From: Desmodesmus armatus
Taxonomy: Eukaryota > Chlorophyta > Chlorophyceae > Sphaeropleales > Scenedesmaceae
NCBI GenBank assembly: GCA_007449985.2
Contig: VIIQ02000059.1
Coordinates: forward strand, 310,001 to 374,000
Direction of reading: 5' to 3'
Length of the DNA: 64,000 nucleotides
Shown here: positions 23,867 to 35,200 of the stretch, in pieces
Layout: every line of letters begins with the position of its first letter
Position numbering within the stretch: position 1 is the first letter of the stretch
Notes under the pieces: model-generated
The model's database searches: none
Told to the model about the DNA's origin: nothing
The model's input: only the letters and a program-made list of their open reading frames with translations
Translations under genes and position numbers: made by a program

Positions 23867-26266
23867 ATGGACTTTTCCAAGCTGCCCAAGGAGGTGCTGC
23901 AGGCAGTTTTCCAATGTCTCAGCACACAGCAGCGCCTACAGGGGGTTGCACAAGTCTGTCAGCGCTGGAGGAAAGTAGCCAATGCAGCCAAGTGCATATC
24001 CATCACGCTGACAGAATACAGGCGGGACAGTCTGGCAAGCTGGCTCAGCACCTATGGCTGCAGTGTCTGCAGTGTGAGGGCAGTAGCAGAGCGTGAGCCA
24101 AGTGGACGCCGTGCACAGCCACTGGACGCAGGGCCCTTGCTACAGATTATATACCTTTTGCCCCAGCTGGAAGGGCTTGAGTTAAAGAGTTTCAGAGTGC
24201 AGGTCACGCCCAACAGCAATAGCAGCAACAGCAGCGTGCTGGCATCGGCCACGCAGCTTACCTACCTAGCGTTGGAAGACTGCTGTGGAGCAGCACAAGG
24301 CGACAGCCTTGAAGGTCTAGCAGCACTCACCAGTCTGCAGTCCTTGAAGCTCCCTGGCTGCATCCTGCCATCCATCCTGCCACGGAAGCTTCTGCTGCTG
24401 ACAGAGCTTCAAGCAGCTGCCACCATCAGGGAAATGTCCACCATGCACCTTCTCCACGTGCTGCCTCTCAAGCGACTGGTGCTCAGCTCACGTGATGCCC
24501 GCAGTGACAGCAGTGATCTGACGGCATCCCTCACCAACATCAGCAGTCTGGAGAGCCTCGAGCTTCATCGTGCTGGGGCAGTCACCTGTCCCCTCAGATG
24601 CCTGCAGCACCTCCACACCCTCAGCATCAGGACCAGCTGTGTTGAAGCAGTTGCTCTGGCTGGACTGAGCGGCTTGAAGCACCTTTCTTTGAAGAACGTG
24701 CTTGTCACGCGCAGGGTGGAGGGTAGTGATCACCGAGCACGGGAGTCCTACTTTCACAAGCCCAACATCATGGCAGCCATTGCAACCATGACACAGCTCA
24801 CCTGCCTGTCCCTGGACGAGTTAGACGGGCCTTTCTTCTGCGCTGAGCGTGCTGACCCTCAGATGTACGCAGCGCTCACAGCCAGCAGTCACCTGCAGGA
24901 GTTGCACCTCCTCATGCGCAGCACAGGCCTTGACGCTGACAACCTTCCTGGCGAGGCCCGCTCACATCTTCAGCCTGAGATGCCTACTGTCATCAAGGGC
25001 GATGCTTTGCCTGCAGGCACCTGGGAGAGCATGTTTCTGATGTGGACTGCAACTGCTCGCCAACTCACAGCCCTCAGGGTGCTGCGGGTGAACCCCGGCA
25101 GCAGACCCTTTGACGCTCAACACCTGAGAACCCTGGACAGATGCTGCCCGAACCTGCTTGAACTGCTTGAACTGCTTGAACTGCTGCTGGGCGTGCTGAA
25201 ATCCACTCTGCTTGGGTTGCAGGAGAGATTTTACAATGTCGCAACTGGGGGTGGAAGACCGTTGGCCTCGGACCGGAGCCGTTCAATCAGCTGCGCAGCT
25301 TGACAGTCGACAAGCTGACCGATGCCAAGGTGCAGAGGCTGGCCGATACTCACTTTGCAACGCTAAAGAGGCTCCATATCAAGGGCAAGGCTGTGCTGAG
25401 TGACTTGGGGCTGCTGCAGATGACCAAGCTGCGGGCCTTGCAAGAGCTCAAGATGGAGGAGGCTGTGGTCACGTACGATACGGGCAACAAATGGGAGGGA
25501 CTCATCCACATGCGCACCGTGCGCACCTCGGAGGTGAGCAGTGTCAGCACAAGCACAAGAGTCTTGCCAGCCTGGAGCAGGGCATCATCGGGATTGCTTT
25601 GTGCCTAAAGGGCTCCTGCCGCCAGGCAGCCTAGTTCTTGCCGATAAAAATCTCCAATTGAATACAGAGCTGGTCCATTGCGCAATCTCAAGAACACACA
25701 CACCACACACAGCACAAAGACGTAGCGTCGTGGGATCACCAACACTGCAGGAGTCGTGCATGCAGCATCACTCATCAGGCCGCCTGTGCGGCACAGCTTT
25801 CATGCGTGCATGCGTGGAACGGCTTTCCTGCACGTAGTGTCTTGCGTGAATGAACACATGTCAAACTTACACCTGTACAATACGACATTCCACATCACGC
25901 ATGTCCCCTGCACTACTGGCCATCAACCGCTTGCATACACTCAGCAAGTTGTGTGCTGGCCACTGCTTTGCCTTCCTGACTTATGGTACGCAGGAACCCC
26001 CTGAGCACCCACCAGATGTCTGGGTGCAGCTGCTGGAGTACTGCAACCAAGCCATGGCCGCCAACAGGACAGCCTCACGCCGCCTGAAGACAGGCACCAC
26101 AGCAGCATGGACAGAACTGCAGGCGGCGCTTGCACAGCTGGAAGCCTACAAGGCCTCACAGGCCGGCCGCCGGCTAGTAGCTGCACAGGCAGCAGCTGAT
26201 GCCCGCACAGCCTTCCGCCGGCAAAGGAGAGGGAGCAAGCGGAAGCTGAGCGCAGGGCTGCACTGA
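23867..26266 (+). CDS. F-box/LRR protein, tandem paralog 2, with frame break
   Basis: Clear duplicate of the preceding gene: F-box MDFSKLPKEVLQAVFQCL, LRRs in the same order, shared blocks such as KAVLSDLGLLQMTKLRALQE, and the same final intron. Exon 1 runs from 23867 to 25533 and exon 2 from 25994 to 26266 (phase 0). Around 25235-25265 the reading frame shifts: the first frame reaches a stop at 25303, while the homologous continuation (PEPFNQLRSLTVDKL) is one frame away. Alignment by eye with paralog 1 suggests a single missing base near 25250 after a roughly 30-bp lineage-specific insertion with repeated LLEL codons. It may be a young pseudogene, a sequencing error, or a gene truncated to 478 residues lacking the last LRRs and the C-terminal domain. 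Confidence 0.75.
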
Positions 26267-28019
26267 AGGGCTGAGGAGCAGCTGGATAGCCACGGCAGAG
26301 TCCTTGCTTCTTTGAAATGTTTTGGTAACTGCCTGGGTTGCAATTGCAGCTGCTAATGCACTAGCTTGCTAAGCCCTGTGTCGTGGGTACTACTGACTCA
26401 GCGCCAGCACCTTGACCCATGTCAGCGCTTTACTGACTGCATACTTCATCAGACAGCCTGGTTGCTGCAGCTCCTCCGGCACTGTGGCCGCACAACGCAG
26501 TGTGCCTATTGTAGCGGCGGCCATGGCACGCCTGGTGGGAGTGATGAAGTGCCACAGGCTGACTCAATTTTATGTTTTAGGATAGGCTGAAACGCCTGTG
26601 TTTATCAGAGATCATGGTTGCCTTGGTGTCTATCAGAGATCATGGTTGCCTTGGGCATGATTGTGGTTTGGGGCTGCCCTGGTTGGGACTGGCACGATGC
26701 ATGAATCTGAGTGGCACCCATTTGGCTGGGTGGGTGATGGGTTTTGGCCTGGATTGGAACCCAATCGCTTTGTGCAAGCATGCGAGCCGCTCGGATTCCT
26801 TGTCCCGACATGAGCATCGTCAAACAAGCAAATGAAGTAGTCACTGTGCAGGTGTTTTTGCGGTCATCCATGTCAGGTGCTGTGTGTGCCACATGCTAGT
26901 GCACATGCCAGCGGCTGCAGAGGAGTTTTGGAAGGGCACCATGCATGCCACTGTCACTGTGCGGCACTGCAGGGCCTTGGCAGGGCCAGCCAACCCAAAA
27001 AGGCCAGGACGTGTTGCCTCCCTTGTTCATGCGTGGGAGGCCAGGGTGCTGAGCGAATCATGCCGTGTAGCATTATGACCCTGCCTGGATGTCAGTTTGT
27101 TTCAGCAATTCAGCAAAATACATGCTGCGTTCAGAGTGTAACACCAGTGGTGGTCACTGAATGCTTAATGTCATTGGAGAGTTGATGGTTTGTGACCTCT
27201 GTGCTCGGTGCTGACCAAATCTTTGACCCATTCGACTCTCCAACTGGGAAGTGGCATTGTTCAGTGCCTAAGTGGCCAGTGACGGACTGTGCACTGACAG
27301 TTGATTGCGGCTGCCAACAGCAGATGTTGCAAAAGTTGGCAACAAACACAACACACAAGACACAGACCTTGTAAAACAATGCCTACTAGGTGCGAGCCTC
27401 ACAAGCACACCCAGCAAACACACCTCCAAGGTGAGTCAGCAACGTCCTGCCCTAGTAGGGTCTGCCATGCCAGTTGCATAACTGATTGACTGACATGATT
27501 TGTTGCTTGCACGTACTGCGTGCACAATTGTGGATCAGAGTACAGCCAGCAGGCGGCCACGACCATTCAACATGTGGAAGTAGGTGAGCCTGTCCTGTGG
27601 CTCACTGCACAAAGGCTGATGAACAACACACCCTCCTGCTGACTCAAGCCTGATTGCAATCAACCCAACAGCTGCTGCACATTACCCATCCAATGTCTAC
27701 AGCACAGACGCTGTTGCCAGTCGTGCTCAATCATACACAAGCATCAGCCACAAACAGGCTCAGATGTCAGCCAGCTGACAACCGCTCGCTCGTTTGGCAC
27801 CCATCACAACCACGCCCCTGTGGTGGCTGCTAGAGCTGCTGCTCCTCTGCTCCAAACCTTGCCACTACTCGCTGCGCTGCCTGCCTGCTGAATGCCCTCA
27901 CCACATCAATTCAGGCCACATAGAAACTGACGCCACCCGACGGCTTCCTTTTGATGCTGATGTCACGTAAAAACCAAATAGGCCATTGGGGCCACTGGCC
28001 CTGGCAGGCGCCACTGCTG
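26267..28019. other. Intergenic region
   Basis: No gene supported. A short direct repeat (ATCAGAGATCATGGTTGCCT) occurs at about 26606 and 26635. The rest has ordinary composition. Flanking genes converge here. Confidence 0.5.
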
Positions 28020-29634
28020 CTACTGCTGCTGCTGAGACTCCTTCCTAAGCCCTGCCGCCATATCCTCCGCTGCCTGCCTGCTAAGCCCTGCCGCCAAATC
28101 CTGCGCTGCCTGCCTGCTGAACGCCCTCACCATGTCACTGAACCCCCTAAACATGTTTGCGCCACCCACCGCCCTCCTCTCAACCTCATTGTACCCTAGG
28201 GAATACAGCAGGTCCCTATTCAGTAGGGGGTCCCTGCTGTGAGTGGCACAGGGGCTCCACAGTTTGACAGTAGCATCAATGCCACAGGAGGCCAGCAGGG
28301 GTGCGGTTGGGTGGCTGTCGATGCAGTTGACGACGTAGCAGTCACCACGAAGCGCGGTGATGAGGCGGCCTGGCGAATGAAATGGCGGACAAGAGTGTGG
28401 GTGTGGCGGATTCAATCAAAAACAACAAGTTATGTAGGTGAACAGTGAGCAATGACTGCCAGCCCAGTGGGGATATGATGCACAGGTCAGCAGCACGCAG
28501 GGAAATAGTTTTGTGGCAAGGGGGTAGCACAGGGTGGGGCAGGGACGGACCAGGGAGGCTAGTCCTCTCCTTGACAGGCGGCGGAGTGGAAAGCAAGGGA
28601 CTACTGGGCATGCATGCATGCAAGCTGCGTGCTTCTGTGTTTGGCATAGAGGATACCTGTGTAGCTAACATGTACAGAACATGCGAGTCACATGCAAGCA
28701 ATGTGTCTGTCCGTGCCAGGGCAGTGCCAGGCGTAGCCCATGCTGGCAAGACACCCCCCTCCCCACCGCCTACTAGGACAGATCAAAGGCACACCCAGCC
28801 ACTGACACCATCACCCACCGGTGTATCGCTCCCAAATGAAGAGCCGTCCGTCGTCGCTGCCTGCTGCCACCATTGACTGGTTGGGACCCACAAATGACAC
28901 ATCCTTGATGGTCTTCAGGCTCACCGCCCCTCGATACCTGATAGTGGGTGACACCGGGGGGGGGGGGGGGGGGGACAGGGGGAAGGGTGCAGGGGGGGGG
29001 GGGTAGATCTGCCCGCATCAATAGGTAGTCAAGAAAGGCAGAGGGCAGGTGGCAGCTATTGGCGGGGGGTGGGGGTGCCCTGGCTGGCTGCTGCTACCAT
29101 GCCTGACCAGGGCCCATGAATGACACATCCTTGATGGCCTTCAGGCTCACTGCGCCTCGGTACCTGATGGGAGCGGGGGGGGGGGGCAGGGGGCAGGGGT
29201 AGGGGTAGGGGGGGGTGCAGAGACACTCTATTTCGAATGTTGAATTGCATACATCAGTCTGCAGTCAGGAAGGTACATTGCCAGGTGGCAGCTCTTTGGG
29301 GCAGCCCTTGCGGTCTAGTCCAGGCTGATCACGGGGGTGGTAGCATGCATGCTGCCATGTATGGCAGCCCAGCTCCAGGCTGCACTGTGTGCTTGTAGCA
29401 CCTGGGGGGTACGGAGACTGAGACTGTCCGCCCACCATGGCACACAGCACAGCACAGCACACGGAGCAGTCCCCACCCTTCATTCATACCTGCAGGCCCA
29501 TTGGCTCTGTCGGCCACTCAATGGTCCACCACCATGTTGCTGCTGCTGCTGCTGCTGCTCCAAGCCACAAGCACCCGTGTCATCAGCACCAACAGCAGCA
29601 GCAGCAGCAGCATACCCAGCAGCTGCCACCACAG

Positions 29635-29665
<31 letters not shown>

Positions 29666-32234
29666 AGCAGGAGAGCCGTCGTGCTTGCTGCCACCGCTGC
29701 TATCTTGATGCAGAATCTTGGTGGTACCGGCTGCTGTCAGGAGGCTATGCCGACCCCTGTGCCGGCTTCTGCTGCTGCTGCCATGTCGTGCTGTGCGGAG
29801 GGGGTCACCAGCTGCCAGCAGCTGCCCAATCTCCCACAGCACGGGGTCATCCTGCAAGGTGGGTGTAGAAGGGTAGTGTGTGTGGGGGGGGGGGGGGAGA
29901 GGGGCAGGGTATGTGTGTATGTTTCGCATCAAGATGATGATGGTGGTGGTGGTGGTGCGGCGAGTGGGTTGGGGTGCCACCATAGTGGGGTGGAGGGGGC
30001 CCTTCTGGAAGGGGGGTTTGTGTGTGTGTGTGTGTGGGGGGGGGGGGGGAGGTGGGTGGGTGGGTGGGTGGGTGGGTGGGTGGGAAGGAGAGCAGGAGCT
30101 GTGCAAGTCAAACTGTCGGATCAAAATGGCAAAAGAGGTGGTTGATCAACAGCATATATGTGTGTGGGGGGGTTATCCTGAAAGTGGGTGTAGGGGCTGT
30201 AGGTAGCGGTGGAAGCAAATTGGACACTGCATTGACGTATCGCTGTTGTGTTATACCCAGGCTGGTTCAACCATCCTTGGCAAGGATGACTGCGCCCTCC
30301 CCGCCGTCTCCCCTGGACATAAGAGATGGACAGCCCCAACTTGGTGCACCAAGCCACTCACCTCTCTCAGCAGCTCTCCAGGTGCTGGCACACCCAATTC
30401 CATCTCACCATCACCATTTGTGCACAAGATTGATTATGTTGGTAGCGAATGCAAGCCAGCAAATCCTTGCGTTGAACGCACTGGCTGTGCAAATGCCACA
30501 CCCACTGCGCCCTCCCCGCCGCCTCCTCCCATGGGAAATCGGCATAAGAAATGGAAGCCCCCTTGTGGTGCACCCAGCCTCTTACCTCTCTCAGCAGCTC
30601 TCCAGGTGCTGGCACACCCAATTCCATCTCACCATCACCCCCATCACTGTCACTACCGCTGCCACTGCTGCTGTCACTGCTGCTGCCGTCACTGCTGCTG
30701 CCGCTGCTGCCGCCTTGGCTGTGGCTGCCGCTTGTGACAGCAGCAGCAGCAGCAGCAGGTTGCGCTTCTGAAACTGTAGTGTCAGCCCCAGCTGGCTGCT
30801 GCTGCTGCTGCTGCTGCTGCTCCTTGATAATTTGCTGCTGCAGGTTCTGCTGAAGGTGCTTCACGTTCATAATTGAGTTGGCACGCAGCTCACTGCACAG
30901 CAGGGACACCAGAAAGTTGCAATTGCATTGGTACTATGGGCATTACTGAGAGTTTTACTAATAGTATGCTGATAGCATGATGATAGTATCATTGAGAGTG
31001 AGTTACTGAGAGTAGTGGCAGGAGCTCATGGTGCAGGGGCTGCTTGCGTCATGGAAAGCGGAGAGGAAGGAAGGAGGCAACTGGTGCGGCCGTGCGGCAA
31101 TGCACATTAACTCAGTGACCAGTAATGCGCGCCCTGTGATACAAAACGGCTGCCGGCACTCCCCTAATCCCTCGTTCACACAGCCCTACTTCACTCCGCC
31201 GCCCCCTCGCCTCGGCTCGGCTCGCTACCCCACCCAGCCATCTGCCAGCCGGTTCACACACCCCCTCCAATCACCCATCTAGCACCACTTCCAGCACCCG
31301 TAACAGCCCTGTTAAGCCTGGTATGCCTCAAGCCTATTCGGACAAACGTGGTTGCCTGGGGCAATGCAGCCCAGGCCAACTACAGCGGCTCTGTGGTCGG
31401 GTCACAACACATCTCCTCCACCCCCCCCCCCCCCACCACCAATGTGCCTGCAGCAACTCAGCCAGCATAGCCGCCACCATCCTTCTGCATGCCTGCCCAC
31501 CCACCCACTCACCAACCCACCCACCCCTTCACTCACTTGCTCACTTAGCTTGCCGGCGCACCCACCCATTAGCTGCCCTCTGTCCGCCCAGCCACCCCCT
31601 CCACCCACCTGCTCCCCCCCTGCCCCCCCCCCTCCACCCACCAGTGTGCCTGCAGCACCTCAGCCATTGTAACCGCCACCATCCTTCTGCATGCCTGTCA
31701 ACCCACCCACCACCCACTCACTCACCCCCTCACTCATTGGCTCGGTTAGCTTACCAGCCCACCCACCCATCAGCTGCCCTCTGTCCCCCCCCCCCACACC
31801 CCCACCCCCACCCACACACTCTCCAACCACCCAGCCATCCCCCCCCCCCCCCCGTGCCACGCCCCCCCCCCCCCCCAACCCCCCCACCACCCACCAGGGG
31901 GCCTGCAGCACCTCAGCCAGCGCAGCCCTAACATCCCTACCCACGCCCCTCCACCCAAGCCTTCCACCCCCCCACCCACCCATTTCAACCCCCCACCCCA
32001 CCACCCCCACCCCCCACCCACCCACCAGTGTGCCTGCAGCACTTCAGCCAGCGTAGCCGCCACCGAGTCAAACAGCGGCAGCAGCGCAGCATGTGCGGCA
32101 GGAGTCGACACAGCCGACAGCTGACCCGCACGCACTAGCGCTGGGTGCTGGGCACCCCCACGCTCCCGCTCCTGCTGCTGCTGCTGCTGCTGCTGTCCCT
32201 GCCCCTGCTCCCGCTGCTGCGCGTCTTGCACCTG

Positions 32235-32271
<37 letters not shown>

Positions 32272-35200
32272 GGTTGTCCCCCTGATTTGCTGACAGCCAC
32301 ATGGCGTGCCAGCCTCACCCATTCAGCATCTGCCTCTGCTGTGGCTTGCTGAACATCAAGAGCCTTGCAAAGCTGCTGGGCATTTTCAACCTGCATGCAG
32401 GTGTTACACAGTTACAGTTACAGAAATTGGGCACGGCGAAGCCGTGCAACCCACAAGGGAGCCAGAGGCTTATGGGGTAACCGACACAAAGCCAACAATT
32501 ATGAGAACGGAATCAAGAGCAACCAAGACCCGTTACACAGGCATACACATACACATCTGCATGTATGTCCCTCGCCAAGCCTTCTGACGGTGAGAAGAGA
32601 CCAGACACTTTGCAGGGAGCTGCACTTTAAGCTATAATATGGTAAGCTCAATAAAGACAAATAAGATAAATAATTATGATAAGCTAAATATTTATGGTAA
32701 GCACCTCTGCCACATGAGAAACAAGAAACACTACAACAACACAATCTTATGCCGGCAATTTGGTGATTGACGTTGTCCGTCTCCTCCTCTGCAATTGCAA
32801 AGCTGCTACGCATGCTAATTTTAGTAGTAAATGCTGTAGTACACGTAGGGGGTGTATGGGTTTGACTCCCATGCAACTTTGGTTCGGGCACTGGGCACCT
32901 CCTAATTGTTAAAGGGTGTTAGGCGTCTTTTATCGGTGTGAGGCAAGACCTTGGGCTCCCGGCAGCCTCGGCTGTTGTGTGTGTGGCCAGCCGGTGGGGG
33001 TCCGCCCCCCTTATACCTATCAAAAAAAGTTTAGTAGTAAATAATAATTATTGTTATCAGAACTGAACTACACATACTAAAATTTATTTGATAAGATAAA
33101 ATACAAAATTAAACAACAGTAGCAAACACACCGCATTATCTTCGCACCTGCAGGCGCAGCATGCGTGACCAAGGACAATTGGCCTCCCCCTCCGAGAGCA
33201 TCTCCTGGTGTATCGCCTGTATGCGAGTGGTGCTGCGCTCTGCGTGTCGCGCGATGCGCTTCGTGATGCGCAACAGACGCTGCTCATACTGCTCCAGGTG
33301 CTGGAGAGGATCCAGGGCTGGCTGCTGCTGCTGCTGGTGGTGGTGGTGGTGGGCCTGCTGCTGCTGCTGCTGCTGCTGGTGGTGGGCCTGCTGCTGCTGC
33401 TGCTGCTGCTGGTGGTGGTGGTGGTCCTGCTGCTGCTGCTGCTGCTGCTGCTGGTGGTGGTGGTCCTGCTGCTGCTGCTGCTGCTGGTGGTGGTCCTGCT
33501 GCTGCTGCTGCTGCTGCTGCTGTGTTGATGGAGGTGGCACGCCGTCCGGTGGTGGCTCTGCAGGCGATGGCCGCCGCCGCTGCTGCTGCTGCTGCTGCTG
33601 CTGCCGCGGCGGCGGCGGAGGTGGAGGCATTGCTTGCTGCTGCTGCTGCTGCTGCTGCTGGGGGTGTCCGGCCTGATGCCCACCCCCAAGCAGTTGCTGA
33701 AGCAGTTGCTCTTCCCACCCCAGCGACTGTGCAACCTCCATCAAAAGCTCTTGCTGCATAAGGAAGACATTCTCTGCATAATGTTCACCCGGCTGCGAAC
33801 GCCCAGTAAGTTCCAGCCGCTGCTGCTTGTGCCGCTGCTGCAGCTGCTCGACCTCCTGCCGCTGCTCGGCGAGTAAACCCCTGACGACCCCTTCGGCTGT
33901 CAAACTCGCTGTCAAACTCGGTTTTGAAGAGCCTGGCTGCATATCTGTTGTCGCCTGAGGGGGATGGCGCTTTGCTTCTGAGGCTTCGTTTCGCGCCCTG
34001 TCTTGAAACGCTGTCTGGTGCCGCAAGCTGAGCAGCATCATCTCGTAACGCTCGCGGTATGTCTGCAGCCGCAGCGCAAACACCCGCGGCAACCGCTCCT
34101 CCCGCCGAAGCTCCAACATCACGAGCTGGTTACGGATGGGTGTGACGAGATCGTCAAACCTGGCCGCATCGAAAGACCGTCCGCGGCTGCTGCTGCTGCT
34201 GCGGACGTTGCGACTCCCCTGCTGCCGACCAAACCCCTGCTGATCGGATCCCAGTTGCTGCTGGTGGGCTTGCAAGGCTGCCTGGGCTGCTGGCGCCTCA
34301 GTCCCGCCCCAGTCAAAGAAGGTTTTGTCATCATCTAGACCCAGCATTGTTCCCTCGTCGTCATCATCCAACCAGGATGACGCATCACCGCTGTCATTGC
34401 TGCCAGCAGCAGCACCATCCCCCTGGGAGTCGCCGTCTGCTGCCCCTGAACCCTGTGACTCATCCTCGTCGGAGGATGAGTCACCCCCGTTGGGGATGAG
34501 TCATCTTCCGGGTCAGAAACCTCGCCTGCTGAACTGCTGCTGCTGCTGCCGTCGCTGCCACTATCAGTCCCACTGCTGCCGCTGCTGCCGCCCTCCGTCC
34601 CACTGCCGCTGCTGCTGCTGCTGCTCTGGCCGGCAGCTCCTCCTACTGCACCCTCAGTGCCCTGCTGCTCAACATCTGCATTGAGCTCCATACCCTCCCC
34701 CTCCTGACTGTGCTGTCCCTGAGAATCTGTTATGATGACGTCATCACTATCCATTACGTCATCACTTGGCAGCAGGTCCTGCTGACCCTCACCGCCCCCA
34801 CTGCTGCTGCTGCCAGCTAGCCCGCAGCCGCCATTGCTGCCACTGCTGCCGCTGTGCTGCTGTGAGGCACCACTAGGACCCCAGGAGTGAGACGAGCCAC
34901 TTGCTGCTGCCACTGCAGCAGCAAAGGCATCAGGTCCTGGGCTAGGCCCTGGCACTGGTCCCGCCTCTGCCGGGGAAACACCATCCATAGAGGTAGGGGT
35001 AGGGCCTGCAGCACCTACATCAGCGTCATGCTGAACAGCAGCACCGCCACCCTCGCCAGCAGCAGCAGTAGGTGGCAGTATACCCTGGCCTGCAGCCGCC
35101 GCTGCAGTGCGGGCGGCAAAACCTTTGGGGGGCTGTGCTGCGCAGCAGCAGCAGCAGCAGCAGCATCTTCATCCAGTCCCAGCCCTGCTGCCGCCGCTGC

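Noticed and set aside
33161..33676. Plus-strand Cys- and Leu-rich frames across the CTG tract
   Set aside because: They are shadow frames of the poly-Gln/His repeat; the minus-strand frame joins in phase to neighbouring WDTC1-like exons.
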